DNA of 64,000 nucleotides from Porphyromonadaceae bacterium UBA7555 (GCA_002478045.1 DLLT01000008.1:1-64000), one strand, 5' to 3'; counted from the stretch's first letter, positions 15,268 to 25,306 are shown. The notes: generated by a model from the letters alone, not told the origin. Numbers and translations: made by a program.

Positions 15268-16154
15268 TATTTTTTGAAAAGTTGGTCGTAATTCTTGTTG
15301 AGGTATCTATTGGCGGACCATGCGGCGGCAAGTCCGCATACAGCCATGCCGCACACGGCAAGGGTGGTGCATATCAGTGCGACATCGTACCAGCCGATCA
15401 TAGCGGCTACGTCCGTGTCTGCATACGGCAGGTAGGCGCGTGCACCGCAGAGTATGGCCGAAGCTATGACTGCACCGAGCAGTCCGGCCATAATGCCCAT
15501 ACGGACAAAGGGACGGCGTATAAACCCGCGCCGTGCACCCACCAGTTTCATAGTGTGTATGATAAACCGTCGGCCGTAAATGGCTACGCTTATTGTGTTG
15601 TTTATTAGTACAAAACTGATGAGAAGCAGCGCCAGAGCTACGGCAGCCGGCACCAACATCAGGGTATTCATATTGCGGCTGACGCTATCGGCTACGTTGC
15701 TCTGTGCAACCACGCTTTCGGCTGCCGGGTATTTCTGTGTGAGTGTGGCTGTAATCTTGGCTATCGAGTCGGCGCTGAGATATTCGGGGCGCAGTCGCAC
15801 TTGTATTTCGGCGTTGTACGGATTTTCGTCCAGCAGGCTCAATGTGCTGTCCCCTATAAACTTGCTCTCCTGTGCCAGGACTTCGGCGGCGCTGACGTAT
15901 CGGGCTTCGACGCTGTATGGAGCCTTGGTCAGAGCGGCACGTAGTGTCTTGACATCGTAGTCACTTGCGCCGGAGCGCACGTTCACGGTCATTGCCAGGG
16001 ATGAGCGCACAGCCTCGGTGGCGTTGCGCGCGCCCACAACGAGACATGCCATTACTCCCAAAATCAGCAGCACCAAGGCGATGCTTACCACCGAGGTCGT
16101 TTGGGATGCCAAGGTGGATATGTGGTTCGAACGTTTGGTTGTACTGTCTTTCAT
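15267..16154 (-). CDS. ftsX: Cell-division permease FtsX
   Basis: 295 residues with one N-terminal helix (about 22-42), a periplasmic domain of about 110 residues (VNVRSGASDYDVKTLRAAL onward) and three C-terminal helices. The conserved permease segment AIYGRRFIIHTMKLVGARRGFIRRPF lies near residue 200. FtsX works with the ATPase FtsE to couple septal peptidoglycan hydrolysis to division; ftsE is not in this window, which is common in Bacteroidetes. First gene of the ftsX-DUF3098-uppP-truB-queA-thioesterase run, with a candidate promoter at 16362-16394. Confidence 0.88.
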   Translation of the reverse strand: MKDSTTKRSNHISTLASQTTSVVSIALVLLILGVMACLVVGARNATEAVRSSLAMTVNVRSGASDYDVKTLRAALTKAPYSVEARYVSAAEVLAQESKFIGDSTLSLLDENPYNAEIQVRLRPEYLSADSIAKITATLTQKYPAAESVVAQSNVADSVSRNMNTLMLVPAAVALALLLISFVLINNTISVAIYGRRFIIHTMKLVGARRGFIRRPFVRMGIMAGLLGAVIASAILCGARAYLPYADTDVAAMIGWYDVALICTTLAVCGMAVCGLAAAWSANRYLNKNYDQLFKK

Positions 16155-16496
16155 TATCTGAATTATTCTGTCGTTGCCATATAATCGCGAGTTCGGCTTC
16201 GCATCGTCTTGACGCCGTGTGTCCGATAGCGTTGTTCGGCCTATGTGGTAATGTCGCCGTTGATTATATAATGTGTAAGCGTATCACGGCTGCTTGTGTC
16301 GATGCACCTCGCCCGGGGATGCAACTGCGCACGGCCTATGGCCTTTTACCGCAAAGTTCGGCAAAGGTAGCAAATCAGCACCCCGGTTGTCAAGACTTTA
16401 GACGAAAAAAGCGATGCCATTTCAGATATTTTAACAGTAATTGTCCCCCTTTCGGTGACATCGTCCCATAGGACGCCGTAGGTTGCATCCAAACGG
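16155..16496. other. Intergenic stretch between miaB and ftsX
   Basis: No convincing gene. It contains the candidate promoter at 16362-16394 and would give ftsX a leader of about 200 bases. No clear terminator for miaB is visible. Confidence 0.4.
16362..16394 (-). promoter_or_regulatory. Candidate promoter for the ftsX operon
   Basis: On the minus strand TACCTTTG (16369-16362) matches the -7 consensus and CTTG (16394-16391) is one mismatch from TTTG at a spacing of 21. Confidence 0.5.
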
Positions 16497-17864
16497 TCAG
16501 TCGATCACTGCCTCGGCCAGGAGTGTGGCCGAAGTGGCATTGATGACGCGCACGCGTATGGTAGCGCCGACTTTGGCTTCGGGAATGGCATCAAAGACGC
16601 ACACCTTGTTCTGCGAGGTGCGGCCTACGCGCTGGGCGGCGCTGCGCTTGGCTGCACCCTCGACCAGGACTTCGAAGACCTTGCCTATGTCGCGGCGGTT
16701 CGAGGCCAGAGACAATTCGTTTTGCAAGGCAATCATACGGTTGAGACGCTCTATTTTGACGTCTTCGGGTATATTATCCGGCATGGTGCGGCTGGCCAGA
16801 GTGCCCGGGCGCTCGCTGTACTTAAACATAAAAGCGGAGTCAAAACCGACCTCGCGCATCAGCGAAAGTGTTTGCTCGAAGTCTTCCTCGGTCTCGCCGT
16901 GAAATCCGGTGAATAAGTCGGTGGATATGCCTGCATCGGGCATGTATCGGCGTATAGCTGCGATGCGCTCGAGATACCATTCGCGCGTGTATTTGCGATT
17001 CATCGCCTTGAGTACGGCGTTGCTGCCGCTTTGTACGGGCAGGTGGACGTGCCGGCAGATATTGGGGTGAGCGGCCATGACCCGTAGGGTTTCGTCGCTC
17101 ATATCCTTGGGGTGACTGGTTGTGAAGCGCACGCGCATATCGGGTGCGGCTTCGGCTACGGCGGCCAGCAGCTCGGCAAAACCGGTGACGGTGCCGTCTT
17201 CGGCGACATATCGGTACGAATTGACGTTTTGACCCAGCAGGGAAACCTCCTTGAATCCCTGACGGCGCAGGTCGGCCACTTCGGCGAGGATGCTGTCGAG
17301 GGGACGGCTGCGCTCGCGCCCGCGTGTATAGGGCACGATGCAGTACGAGCAGAAGTTGTTGCAGCCGCGCATAATGGATACAAATCCGCTGACAGCGGCT
17401 CCGCCCAGACGTATGGGCATGACGTCGCGGTATGTCTCGGTGGTGCTCAGGGTGACGTTGGCGCCGGGGTGTCCGGCGGCGGCGCCTTCGAGCAGCGCCG
17501 GCAGGTCCATATAGCTGTCCGGCCCGGCCACGATGTCTACTCCGTGGTTGTCTATCAGGTCCCGACCCGTGCGCTCGGCCATACAGCCGATGACGCCGAT
17601 GATGAGGCGACCGTGGCGGCGGCGACGCAGTGCACGCAGAGCCTCCAGACGATGCAAAATCTTTTGCTCGGCGTTGTCGCGTATCGAGCATGTGTTGAGT
17701 AGTACGGCGTCTGCTTGGTCGATGTCGTCAGTGGCGGTATATCCGGCCATGCCCACTATGGAGGCCACGACTTCGCTGTCGGCGACGTTCATTTGGCAAC
17801 CATAAGTCTCTATATATACCCGGTGCGGAGCTTCTTCCGCGGTCCGGAGCGGTGTATTTTGCAT
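16497..17864 (-). CDS. miaB: tRNA-2-methylthio-N6-dimethylallyladenosine synthase MiaB
   Basis: 455 residues, a radical-SAM methylthiotransferase modifying A37 of tRNAs that read UNN codons. The N-terminal UPF0004 domain supplies Cys23 (YGCQMN), Cys59 (NTCSIRDNAE) and Cys94 (GCMAER) for one 4Fe-4S cluster. The radical-SAM CxxxCxxC is in GCNNFCSYCIVPYTRGRERSR: Cys168, 172 and 175. A TRAM domain ends the protein. The string CSIRDNAE favours MiaB over RimO or MtaB. It is transcribed alone, divergent from the CoA-transferase, with a possible minus-strand -7 box (TAATTTTG) at 17916-17923. Confidence 0.95.
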   Translation of the reverse strand: MQNTPLRTAEEAPHRVYIETYGCQMNVADSEVVASIVGMAGYTATDDIDQADAVLLNTCSIRDNAEQKILHRLEALRALRRRRHGRLIIGVIGCMAERTGRDLIDNHGVDIVAGPDSYMDLPALLEGAAAGHPGANVTLSTTETYRDVMPIRLGGAAVSGFVSIMRGCNNFCSYCIVPYTRGRERSRPLDSILAEVADLRRQGFKEVSLLGQNVNSYRYVAEDGTVTGFAELLAAVAEAAPDMRVRFTTSHPKDMSDETLRVMAAHPNICRHVHLPVQSGSNAVLKAMNRKYTREWYLERIAAIRRYMPDAGISTDLFTGFHGETEEDFEQTLSLMREVGFDSAFMFKYSERPGTLASRTMPDNIPEDVKIERLNRMIALQNELSLASNRRDIGKVFEVLVEGAAKRSAAQRVGRTSQNKVCVFDAIPEAKVGATIRVRVINATSATLLAEAVID

Positions 17865-17881
17865 ATTTTTATAGAAAAAAG

Positions 17882-17913
17882 TTTGTGCGCGTGCGCACTA
17901 TTGGCTAATTTTG
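17882..17913 (+). promoter_or_regulatory. Promoter for the CoA-transferase gene
   Basis: TTTG (17882-17885), 20 bases, then TAATTTTG (17906-17913): an exact Bacteroides consensus. The expected leader is about 97 bases. A reverse-strand TAATTTTG for miaB (17923-17916) abuts it, so the two divergent promoters nearly touch. Confidence 0.75.
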
Positions 17914-18016
17914 CGCAAAATTACTAATTTTCCGCCGAAGTCCCACCATAGGCGAGGACCTATTGCGGCATAACAGCAGAGATAAACCATTTACATCTTT
18001 ATTACCCCCGATAACC

Positions 18017-19510
18017 ATGAGTTATAACTTCATCACGGCGCAAGAAGCCGCCGAAATGATCCACGACGGACAAACTCTGGGATTTTCAGGCTTCACTGCC
18101 CCCGGAGCTCCTAAATTCGTCACTGAGGCTCTCGCGGCACGTGCCGTAGCCGAGCATGAAGCCGGCCGTCCCTTCAAGGTAAACATTTTCACCGGAGCAT
18201 CCACTTCGGACCATGCAGACGGAGCACTTAGCCGAGCCAACGCCATCAATATGCGTGCGCCGTATCAGAATGTTCCAGACCTGCGCAAGCGTATCAATGC
18301 CCATGACTGTCACTACTTTGACCGTCACCTCTCCGAGATGGCTCAGGAAGTGCGCTACGGTTTCTATGGCGGCATTGACTGGTGTATCATCGAAGCTGCC
18401 GACATCACCCCCGCCGGAGAAGTCCTGCTCGGTTGTGGCTTGGGCAACGTTCCCACTTACGCCAAACTGGCCAAAAATATCATCATCGAACTTAACGAGA
18501 AGCTGCCCAAGAGCCTCTATGGTATGCACGACATCGTGCTGCTGCAAGATCCGCCTCACCGCCGCGAAATACCCATCTATGCAGCCAACGACCGCATAGG
18601 TTCGCCCATACTGAAAATAGACCCGGCCAAGGTGCGCGGCATCGTTCGTACCAACTCCTTCGACGGCGTCAAGTCTTTCACCGCTCCGGACGCCGTGTCC
18701 GAACAAATCGGCTCGAACGTAGTCAACTTCCTTATCGGCGAATACCGTAATGGAGGCTTTCCTCCCGAATTCCTGCCCTTGCAGTCCGGCGTGGGCAATG
18801 TGGCCAATGCCGTGCTCTACAACCTGGGCGAGAGCAAGGAACTGCCTCCGTTTATGATGTATACCGAGGTGCTGCAAGACGCCGTACTCGAACTGATGAA
18901 GAAAGGCAAGTGTACCTTCGCTTCCACCTGCTCGATGACGCTGTCCGATGAAACAGAAGCCAAGCTCTTTGCCGATATGAGCTTCTTCCACGATAAGATC
19001 CTTATGCGTCCGGCCGAAATCTCCAATAATCCCGAGGTTATCCGTCGCTTAGGCGTCATTGCCATGAATACCGCTCTCGAAGTAGACATCTTCGGCAATG
19101 TCAACTCCACGCACGTGCTGGGCACCAAGATGATGAACGGTGTGGGCGGCAGCGGCGACTTCACCCGCAACGGCTATATCTCCATCTTCTCCTGCCCCTC
19201 CATCACCAAGGGCGGCCTTATCTCCAACATTGTGCCTATGGTGGCACATGTGGACCATACCGAACACTCGGTGGACATCATCGTTACGGACCAGGGCGTA
19301 GCCGACCTGCGTCGCAAGGATCCGGTGGAACGTGCTTACGAAATCATCAACAACTGTGCACACCCCATGTATCGTCCGCTGCTGCTTGACTACCTCAAGC
19401 TGGGCAAGGGCGGTCAGACCCCGCACACCTTGGCCGCAGCATTCGCATTCCACAATGCCTTCAACGAGACAGGCGATATGCGCAATGCCGACTTCGCTCG
19501 CTACTGCTGA
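18017..19510 (+). CDS. Acetyl-CoA hydrolase/transferase family CoA-transferase (succinate- or propionate-type)
   Basis: 497 residues from the ATG at 18017 (MSYNFITAQEAAEMI); an upstream frame extension to 17963 is unlikely. It belongs to the class I AarC/Ach1 family: N-terminal GQTLGFSGFTAPGAPK, middle LPLQSGVGNVANAV, and C-terminal GVGGSGDFTRNG with FSCPS. In Bacteroidales such enzymes move CoA between succinyl-CoA or propionyl-CoA and acetate, feeding succinate and propionate fermentation; the exact acyl pair cannot be read from sequence. It is a single-gene unit with a good promoter and an intrinsic terminator. Its codon use (Tyr TAC, Thr ACC, Leu CTG) suggests high expression. Confidence 0.9.
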   Translation: MSYNFITAQEAAEMIHDGQTLGFSGFTAPGAPKFVTEALAARAVAEHEAGRPFKVNIFTGASTSDHADGALSRANAINMRAPYQNVPDLRKRINAHDCHYFDRHLSEMAQEVRYGFYGGIDWCIIEAADITPAGEVLLGCGLGNVPTYAKLAKNIIIELNEKLPKSLYGMHDIVLLQDPPHRREIPIYAANDRIGSPILKIDPAKVRGIVRTNSFDGVKSFTAPDAVSEQIGSNVVNFLIGEYRNGGFPPEFLPLQSGVGNVANAVLYNLGESKELPPFMMYTEVLQDAVLELMKKGKCTFASTCSMTLSDETEAKLFADMSFFHDKILMRPAEISNNPEVIRRLGVIAMNTALEVDIFGNVNSTHVLGTKMMNGVGGSGDFTRNGYISIFSCPSITKGGLISNIVPMVAHVDHTEHSVDIIVTDQGVADLRRKDPVERAYEIINNCAHPMYRPLLLDYLKLGKGGQTPHTLAAAFAFHNAFNETGDMRNADFARYC

Positions 19511-19534
19511 TCCAAACACTTTTTATATAATAAT

Positions 19535-19570
19535 GAGAGGCGGCCCCGGTCGCCTCTCATTTATTATATA
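19535..19570 (+). terminator. Intrinsic terminator after the CoA-transferase gene
   Basis: A perfect 8-base stem, GAGAGGCG (19535-19542) and CGCCTCTC (19551-19558), with an 8-base loop and an AT-rich ATTTATTATATA tail, 24 bases after the stop codon. Confidence 0.75.
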
Positions 19571-19625
19571 GTGTGTATTATATAATGTGGCGTTATTATA
19601 TGGAGGTGTGTCATAATGGGAAGCC

Positions 19626-19657
19626 TTGTAGGGGCGCAACACATTGCGACCCTACAA
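19626..19657. repeat. REP-like palindrome
   Basis: TTGTAGGG (19626-19633) pairs with CCCTACAA (19650-19657), and inside it CGCAA pairs with TTGCG around a CACA loop; one G-A mismatch separates the two stems. Palindromes of the GTAGGGGCG...CGCCCCTAC style recur as dispersed extragenic repeats in many bacteria. Only one copy is in this window. Confidence 0.5.
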
Positions 19658-20033
19658 TAATATGCTATTTTGCCCCCCCCCTACAGCGCTTTCTATTGAC
19701 ACACCACCGAATGAGGTGAAAGGTCGGTCCTCGATTCGTGGCTTGGAGCATTTAGACGTCAAAAAAGTACGAACGCCGCTCATAGTGTCGCCAAAGACAA
19801 TATGTCCTAAAATTATGTTGTACAACATAATTTTTTTTATTTTGGCAAAATGTCGGTATTCAGGGAATTTTTGTGTGTATTGATAGCAGTTAATATTGGT
19901 TTTTAACAGAAAAAAGCGATAGAAATATCAAAACGGCATATTTTATTGAAAATAGAAGCCCAAAAAGCGCTGTGTCAAATGTTAAAAACGAAATTTTTTT
20001 CAGTAAAAACCTTTATTATTAACCAAAAGTGTT

Positions 20034-20041
20034 TAACTTTG
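20034..20041 (+). promoter_or_regulatory. -7 box upstream of the SusC-like gene
   Basis: TAACTTTG matches TAnnTTTG. The best -33 candidate, TTTA (20012-20015) at 18 bases, is weak. The leader would be about 110 bases and AT-rich, which is usual for SusC genes. Confidence 0.5.
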
Positions 20042-20156
20042 TGAAATCATATATGGCAGAAAATGCAGGAACTTGAAGGCTATCCAAGTCCTATGGTTCT
20101 ATCTTAAGAGTTGAATATCAATTGTTTAATTTATTTATTGTCTAATTGTTTTTAGT

Positions 20157-23100
20157 ATGAAAAAGCTGTTTCTATTACTTGTGACAGTACTTTCGCTCAG
20201 CGTGTGTGCATCTGCTCAGATGCGCACGGTTGTCGGTACCGTCCTCGAAGAAGGCGGCGAAAATGAACCCATTGTTGGAGCTTCTGTAACTCCCGCCGGC
20301 AGTAAACTTGGCGTAGTTACGGACTTTAACGGCGAGTTCCGTCTTCAAGTAGCCGCCAACGTCAAGAACATTACCGTGTCCTCCGTAGGTTATACGTCCA
20401 AGACCGTAGCCATCACTTCCGGACACATGACGATCACTCTTTCGTCCTCGTCTACTGTACTCGATGAGATGGTGGTTGTGGCATACGGACGTGAGAAAAA
20501 GAGCGAGTACACCGGCTCGGCTTCCGTAGTGAAGGCCGACCAGTTGCAGGACGCTCTTGTATCCAATGTCACCAATGCACTTTCCGGTAAGATGGCCGGT
20601 GTGCAGACTATGTCGTCCAACGGTGCACCCGGTCAAGGATCATCGGTACTCATCCGCGGCGTCGGCTCTATCAACGGTTCCACAGCTCCGCTTTATGTAG
20701 TCGATGGTTTCCCCTACGAAGGTTCGATCAATGATATCGCTTCGAGCGATATCGAGAGCATCACCGTGCTCAAGGATGCCGCTTCCACCGCCCTCTATGG
20801 TGCTCGTGGTGCCAACGGTGTCATTATGATTACGACCAAGCGCGGTAAGGCCGGTGAAGCACAGGTCACTTTTGACGCTCGTTGGGGCGGCAACTCGCGT
20901 GCCCTGAGCAACTACGATGTCATCACCGATCCCGGCGAATACTTCGAGACGCTCTATCGCTCGTTCTACACCACTCGCTATATGGACAGTGAGCAGGGTG
21001 GCGATGTACTCGCAGCCCACCGCTATGCCAACAGCAGCATCTGGGGTGCTCTGGGTCAGCGCACTTACAGCGTGCCCGACGGTCAGGATCTTATCGGTCT
21101 CAACGGCAAGTTCAATCCCAATGCCACACCCGGTTACAGCGATGGTAACTACTACTATACTCCCGATAACTGGGCCGATGAAACATTCCGCACAGGTCTG
21201 CGTCAGGACTACTCACTGAGTGTACGTGGTGGCGTTGATCGTTTCACATACTACCTGTCCGCCAACTACCTCGGTGACGAGGGTATTCTGGAAGGTTCGC
21301 ACTTTAAGCGTCTGAGCACTCGTGCCGCTGTCGAGTATCAAGCCAAGGATTGGCTGAAGATCGGCACGCAACTCAACTATATCTACAAGAATACCGGTTA
21401 TCCCGATTCACAGACATCCGCAAGCTCCAACTCTTCAGCCAACGCTTTCGCCGTAGTCAATGAATTGGCCCCCGTCTTTCCCATCTATGTTCGTGATGCT
21501 CAAGGCAGAGTGATGTACAACGAATACTATGGCAAGCCCTTGTATGACTTCGGTCTGCCTACCGACTATGGTTACGGCCGTCTGGCTACTCGTTCGTCCG
21601 GTGCATGGGCTACCGCCAACCCCGCCGGTGCACTCGCTTACGACAAGCGCGAATTTATTTCCGACGTCTTCAACGGAAAATGGTATGCCATTCTGACCCC
21701 GCTCAAAGGCCTTACCGTCAGCGGTACAGCCGAGCTCTATCTCGTCAACCAAAAATTCAATGAGCTCAACAACTCGTTGTATGGTCAGCTCGCTTCTTTC
21801 GGCGGCAGAGTACAACAGCAAATGAGCCGCACAAGCACCGTCAGCTTGCAGGGCTTGGTTGACTATACTCGCACTTTCGGCGAGCATACGGTCGGTGTTA
21901 TGGCCGCCGTTGAGTCTCAGGACTACCGTACCGAATATGTTAGCGCCAGTGGCCAAAACCTCTATCAGCCCGATGTAGATGTGGTAAACAATTCGATTGA
22001 CAACCTGCTTGGCTCCGGCGCACGTGCCGCTCTGGGTCACCGCTCGGTACTTGCTCGTCTTAAATACAACTTTGCAAACCGCTACTATCTGCAGGCATCT
22101 TGGCGTCGTGACGGAAGCTCCGCTTTCGCTAAGGATCACCGTTGGGGTTCGTTCTGGTCTGTATCGGCCGGTTGGGATATCAACCGCGAGGCTTTTATGG
22201 CCGAAGCGAAAGACGTTGTCGATTTGCTGAAATTCAAGGCTTCTTTCGGCCAAAACGGTAACGATAATATCTACGATTCGACTCTCCTGCAAGCATATCA
22301 GGACTACTACACAATGCGTGGTAGTGATGGCGTGTTCTCCGACTCCGAACTTGCTTACAAGGGTAATCCCGATATCACTTGGGAGAAATCCAACAACTTT
22401 AACGTAGGTTTTGATTTCAGTTTCTGGAAAGGCAAACTTGCCGGTACATTAGAGTACTACAGCCGTCAAACCTCCGATATGTTGATGTACCTTCCCGTCA
22501 ACCCGTCGCTGGGTTACAGTTCATATCCCAAGAATGTCGGTTCGATGCGTAACAACGGCTTCGAACTCGAGCTCAACTACAATGTCTTCAAAAACAAGAA
22601 TATCGATGTCAGCGTATTCGCCAACGCAACTCTGCCGTCGAACAAGGTTCTCGATATCGAAGACGCATTGAAGAACAACAACGGACAATGGGAATATTCC
22701 TCAACACGTATCATCGAAGAAGGCAAGTCCCTATACAATATGTGGCTTGTACACTATGCAGGCGTTGACGAAAACGGTGTTGCACTCTATACTGCACGCC
22801 GAAATGTCAAGGACGAAAACGGTAATGATATCCAAATCGGTACCGGCTACCTCGGCGAACCCATCTATCAGACCGAAGAGTATACCACTACCGACTATTC
22901 CAAAGCTCGCAGTACCAATCGCAAAGAAACGGGCAATATTATGCCCAAGGTTTATGGCGGTTTCGGTCTCGATGCCAAGGCTTACGGCTTTGATCTCAGC
23001 GTACAGTTTGCATATCAAGCCGGCGGTAAGATCTTCGACAGCACCTATCAGGGCTTTATGGATCCCGGAACATCTTCGTACCTCGGCAGAACTTGGCACA

Positions 23101-23441
23101 AAGATATAGCCAAGGCATGGAGCCCGACAAACACCAATACCGATGTTCCGCGTATGGCTAATGAGGGTCTTGCTTCGCAGTACGCAAATGCCACCAGTGA
23201 TCGCTTCCTGATTTCGAGCAACTACTTGTCGCTTAACAATATCACCCTCGGCTATACCTTCCCGAAAGCATGGACAAGCAAGCTCGGTCTTGGCGAACTG
23301 CGCATCTACGGCGCTGCCGAGAATGTTGCTCTTTGGAGCAAACGCAAAGGACTTGACCCACGTCAAGGATTCTTGTCATCGAACAACTCGACCTACTCGC
23401 CCATCCGCACCGTTTCCGGCGGTCTCCGCGTAAGCTTCTAA
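20157..23441 (+). CDS. SusC/RagA-like TonB-dependent transporter
   Basis: 1094 residues. Signal peptide 1-20 (ending ASA), a CarboxypepD_reg-like domain about 22-108 (GTVLEEGGENEPIVGASV to LSSSSTVLDEMVVVAYG), plug domain about 115-225 (NALSGKMAGVQTMSS, SVLIRGVGSINGS, PLYVVDGFPY, ITVLKDAASTALYGARGANGVIMITTK), and a 22-strand barrel ending GGLRVSF. It imports glycans or peptides across the outer membrane using TonB energy, with the SusD-like protein encoded next as the lid. No anti-sigma/ECF pair, hybrid regulator or glycoside hydrolase flanks the locus, so the substrate is unknown. No N-terminal STN (FecR-interacting) domain is seen. Confidence 0.95.
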   Translation: MKKLFLLLVTVLSLSVCASAQMRTVVGTVLEEGGENEPIVGASVTPAGSKLGVVTDFNGEFRLQVAANVKNITVSSVGYTSKTVAITSGHMTITLSSSSTVLDEMVVVAYGREKKSEYTGSASVVKADQLQDALVSNVTNALSGKMAGVQTMSSNGAPGQGSSVLIRGVGSINGSTAPLYVVDGFPYEGSINDIASSDIESITVLKDAASTALYGARGANGVIMITTKRGKAGEAQVTFDARWGGNSRALSNYDVITDPGEYFETLYRSFYTTRYMDSEQGGDVLAAHRYANSSIWGALGQRTYSVPDGQDLIGLNGKFNPNATPGYSDGNYYYTPDNWADETFRTGLRQDYSLSVRGGVDRFTYYLSANYLGDEGILEGSHFKRLSTRAAVEYQAKDWLKIGTQLNYIYKNTGYPDSQTSASSNSSANAFAVVNELAPVFPIYVRDAQGRVMYNEYYGKPLYDFGLPTDYGYGRLATRSSGAWATANPAGALAYDKREFISDVFNGKWYAILTPLKGLTVSGTAELYLVNQKFNELNNSLYGQLASFGGRVQQQMSRTSTVSLQGLVDYTRTFGEHTVGVMAAVESQDYRTEYVSASGQNLYQPDVDVVNNSIDNLLGSGARAALGHRSVLARLKYNFANRYYLQASWRRDGSSAFAKDHRWGSFWSVSAGWDINREAFMAEAKDVVDLLKFKASFGQNGNDNIYDSTLLQAYQDYYTMRGSDGVFSDSELAYKGNPDITWEKSNNFNVGFDFSFWKGKLAGTLEYYSRQTSDMLMYLPVNPSLGYSSYPKNVGSMRNNGFELELNYNVFKNKNIDVSVFANATLPSNKVLDIEDALKNNNGQWEYSSTRIIEEGKSLYNMWLVHYAGVDENGVALYTARRNVKDENGNDIQIGTGYLGEPIYQTEEYTTTDYSKARSTNRKETGNIMPKVYGGFGLDAKAYGFDLSVQFAYQAGGKIFDSTYQGFMDPGTSSYLGRTWHKDIAKAWSPTNTNTDVPRMANEGLASQYANATSDRFLISSNYLSLNNITLGYTFPKAWTSKLGLGELRIYGAAENVALWSKRKGLDPRQGFLSSNNSTYSPIRTVSGGLRVSF

Positions 23442-23492
23442 GGCTTAGTACTACAACACACATTCCCAATAACTTTTTATAGGAATAAATAT

Positions 23493-25175
23493 ATGAAATA
23501 CATCAATAAAGTCGTAGTATCGGGCATCGCATTGGCACTTGCCACGGCATCCTGCGCCGACCTCGACACCAAATACGAAGGCGGCTATGTAACAGCCGGC
23601 CAAAAGCAGACATCGTTGGAGAATAAAGCCGAACTTGCTTCGGCTTCGGTTACCGGCGGTTTCAATGCTTTCTTCACGTGTCTGACACACTGGAGTAATC
23701 ACAAGGACTTCGGTTATCCGTCTGTTATGATCGGACTTGATCTTCAGACAGAAGACTATATCACCAAGAACTCCGGTTACAACCACTATAACGTTTACGA
23801 GGCTTATGCCGGCGGTTCTGACAGCAGTTATCCTGCAGCGATGCTTTGGACTTATCAGTACGAGCAGATCAAGGTCTGCAACGACATTCTGACCACCATT
23901 ACGCCCGAACTCGCCGAGAATAACAATGAGCTGAAGTTCTATCGCGCTCAGGCATTGGCTCTTCGTTCGTATGATTACTGGACACTGGCTCAAGTATACG
24001 CTTTCAACTATGACGGCTATGCCGATGCTCCCTGTGTGCCTATTCTGACAGAAGAGAATGCCACGGATGTTGCGCTCAACGGATGCGCTCGCGCTACCGT
24101 AGCCGAAACTTATGTCCAAATCATGAAGGATATCAATGGGGCTATCGAGTTGTTAGACAACAACCCCGTGAAGCCGTCCGATGTTATTGATACCCAGAGC
24201 AAACGTCTCGTGTCCAAGGCTGTGGCCTATGGTCTGCGCGCACGTTACTACCTGTCCATGCACAAATATACTGAAGCAGCTCAGGATGCCCAGAGCGCCA
24301 TCGCTGCTTTCGAAGGCCGTCCTTACAGTGTAGAAGAAGTTGGTGCTCCCGGTTTCACCACTATGTCCGATCCTTCGTGGATGTGGGGTGTTGCTATTAG
24401 CGAGACTCAAGACGGTATTGCCGACGGTTCGATTGTCAACTTCCCCTCAATGACCTGCTCTTTCGTACACGGTTATACCGATCAGGGCGGTGTATGGAAA
24501 TGGTGTTCCAAAAAACTGTATGACAAGATTCCTTCGAGCGACGTTCGCAAAGGCTGGTGGCTTGACGAAAATCGTAAGAGCAAGAACCTGAGTGCCGCAC
24601 AGCAGGCATATATTGACCAGTTCGCTATTGCAGCTCCTTCCTATGCCGGCGATAACACAACTAACATAATGCCTTATACCAACGTCAAGTTCGGTCCTTA
24701 CCAAGGAATTCTCGGCCAAGCTCTCAATGCTTCCGATGTACCCTTGATGCGTATCGAGGAAATGTATCTGACACTTGCCGAAGCTCAAGGAATGAGCGGA
24801 AACCTTGCCGGCGGCAAGCAGACCCTCGAATCATTCATCAAGACCTATCGTGACCCGAAATATACTTGCAAGGCCACCACTGCCGAAGAATTCCAAGACG
24901 AGTGCTGGTTCCAGCGCCGTGTCGAACTTTGGGGCGAAGGTCTCGCATATTTCGACACCATGCGTCTGCACAAGGATATTGACCGCGTGGGTTGTACCTT
25001 CCCCTCTGCTTACGTGTTTAAGATCAAATACGGCGCAGACGAACGTCTGACCCTGATCCCATACGAAGAGACCACAGCCAACAAGAAGATCAACCCGTAC
25101 ACTGAAGGCGAAGTGACCATGAATACAAACAACAAGTCGTATTCGATGCCAGATCCTATTCCCGACCAATATTAA
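23493..25175 (+). CDS. SusD/RagB-like nutrient-binding lipoprotein
   Basis: 560 residues. The lipoprotein signal ends at ATASC with Cys21. The SusD fold follows: an N-terminal SusD-like region with TPR helices (LKFYRAQALALRSYDYWTLAQVYA near 155-180, VSKAVAYGLRARYYLSMHKYTEAAQ near 240-265) and the C-terminal RagB/SusD region with the conserved MRIEEMYLTLAEAQ and FQRRVELWGEGLAYFD. It is a surface lipoprotein forming the lid on the SusC channel. It starts 51 bases after the SusC stop and is in the same transcript. Confidence 0.95.
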   Translation: MKYINKVVVSGIALALATASCADLDTKYEGGYVTAGQKQTSLENKAELASASVTGGFNAFFTCLTHWSNHKDFGYPSVMIGLDLQTEDYITKNSGYNHYNVYEAYAGGSDSSYPAAMLWTYQYEQIKVCNDILTTITPELAENNNELKFYRAQALALRSYDYWTLAQVYAFNYDGYADAPCVPILTEENATDVALNGCARATVAETYVQIMKDINGAIELLDNNPVKPSDVIDTQSKRLVSKAVAYGLRARYYLSMHKYTEAAQDAQSAIAAFEGRPYSVEEVGAPGFTTMSDPSWMWGVAISETQDGIADGSIVNFPSMTCSFVHGYTDQGGVWKWCSKKLYDKIPSSDVRKGWWLDENRKSKNLSAAQQAYIDQFAIAAPSYAGDNTTNIMPYTNVKFGPYQGILGQALNASDVPLMRIEEMYLTLAEAQGMSGNLAGGKQTLESFIKTYRDPKYTCKATTAEEFQDECWFQRRVELWGEGLAYFDTMRLHKDIDRVGCTFPSAYVFKIKYGADERLTLIPYEETTANKKINPYTEGEVTMNTNNKSYSMPDPIPDQY

Positions 25176-25306
25176 CAGCAAATAGACGATAAGTAAGCTC
25201 ATCGCTCCTCTCTCCTCCTTTTTCTCCTCAGCGAGGTACGAACCGACGGTCACGACCTCGATACAAAAGCAAATAAATCATTAAACTGATCTAAACTGCA
25301 CAAACA

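Larger units (their letters stand above)
19511..20156. other. 646-base intergenic region upstream of the SusC gene
   Basis: It holds the terminator (19535-19570), a REP-like palindrome (19626-19657), a run of nine C (19673-19681), an AT-rich tract and the SusC promoter -7 box (20034-20041). A 79-codon open frame at 19644-19883 has no protein-like features. There is no regulator gene. Confidence 0.5.

Noticed and set aside
19673..19681. Run of nine C, a possible phase-variable tract
   Set aside because: It is not inside a gene or between promoter boxes, so slippage would have no evident effect.
19644..19883. 79-codon open frame in the spacer before the SusC gene
   Set aside because: It runs through a C9 tract and an AT-rich promoter region, and has no signal, domain or plausible start context.
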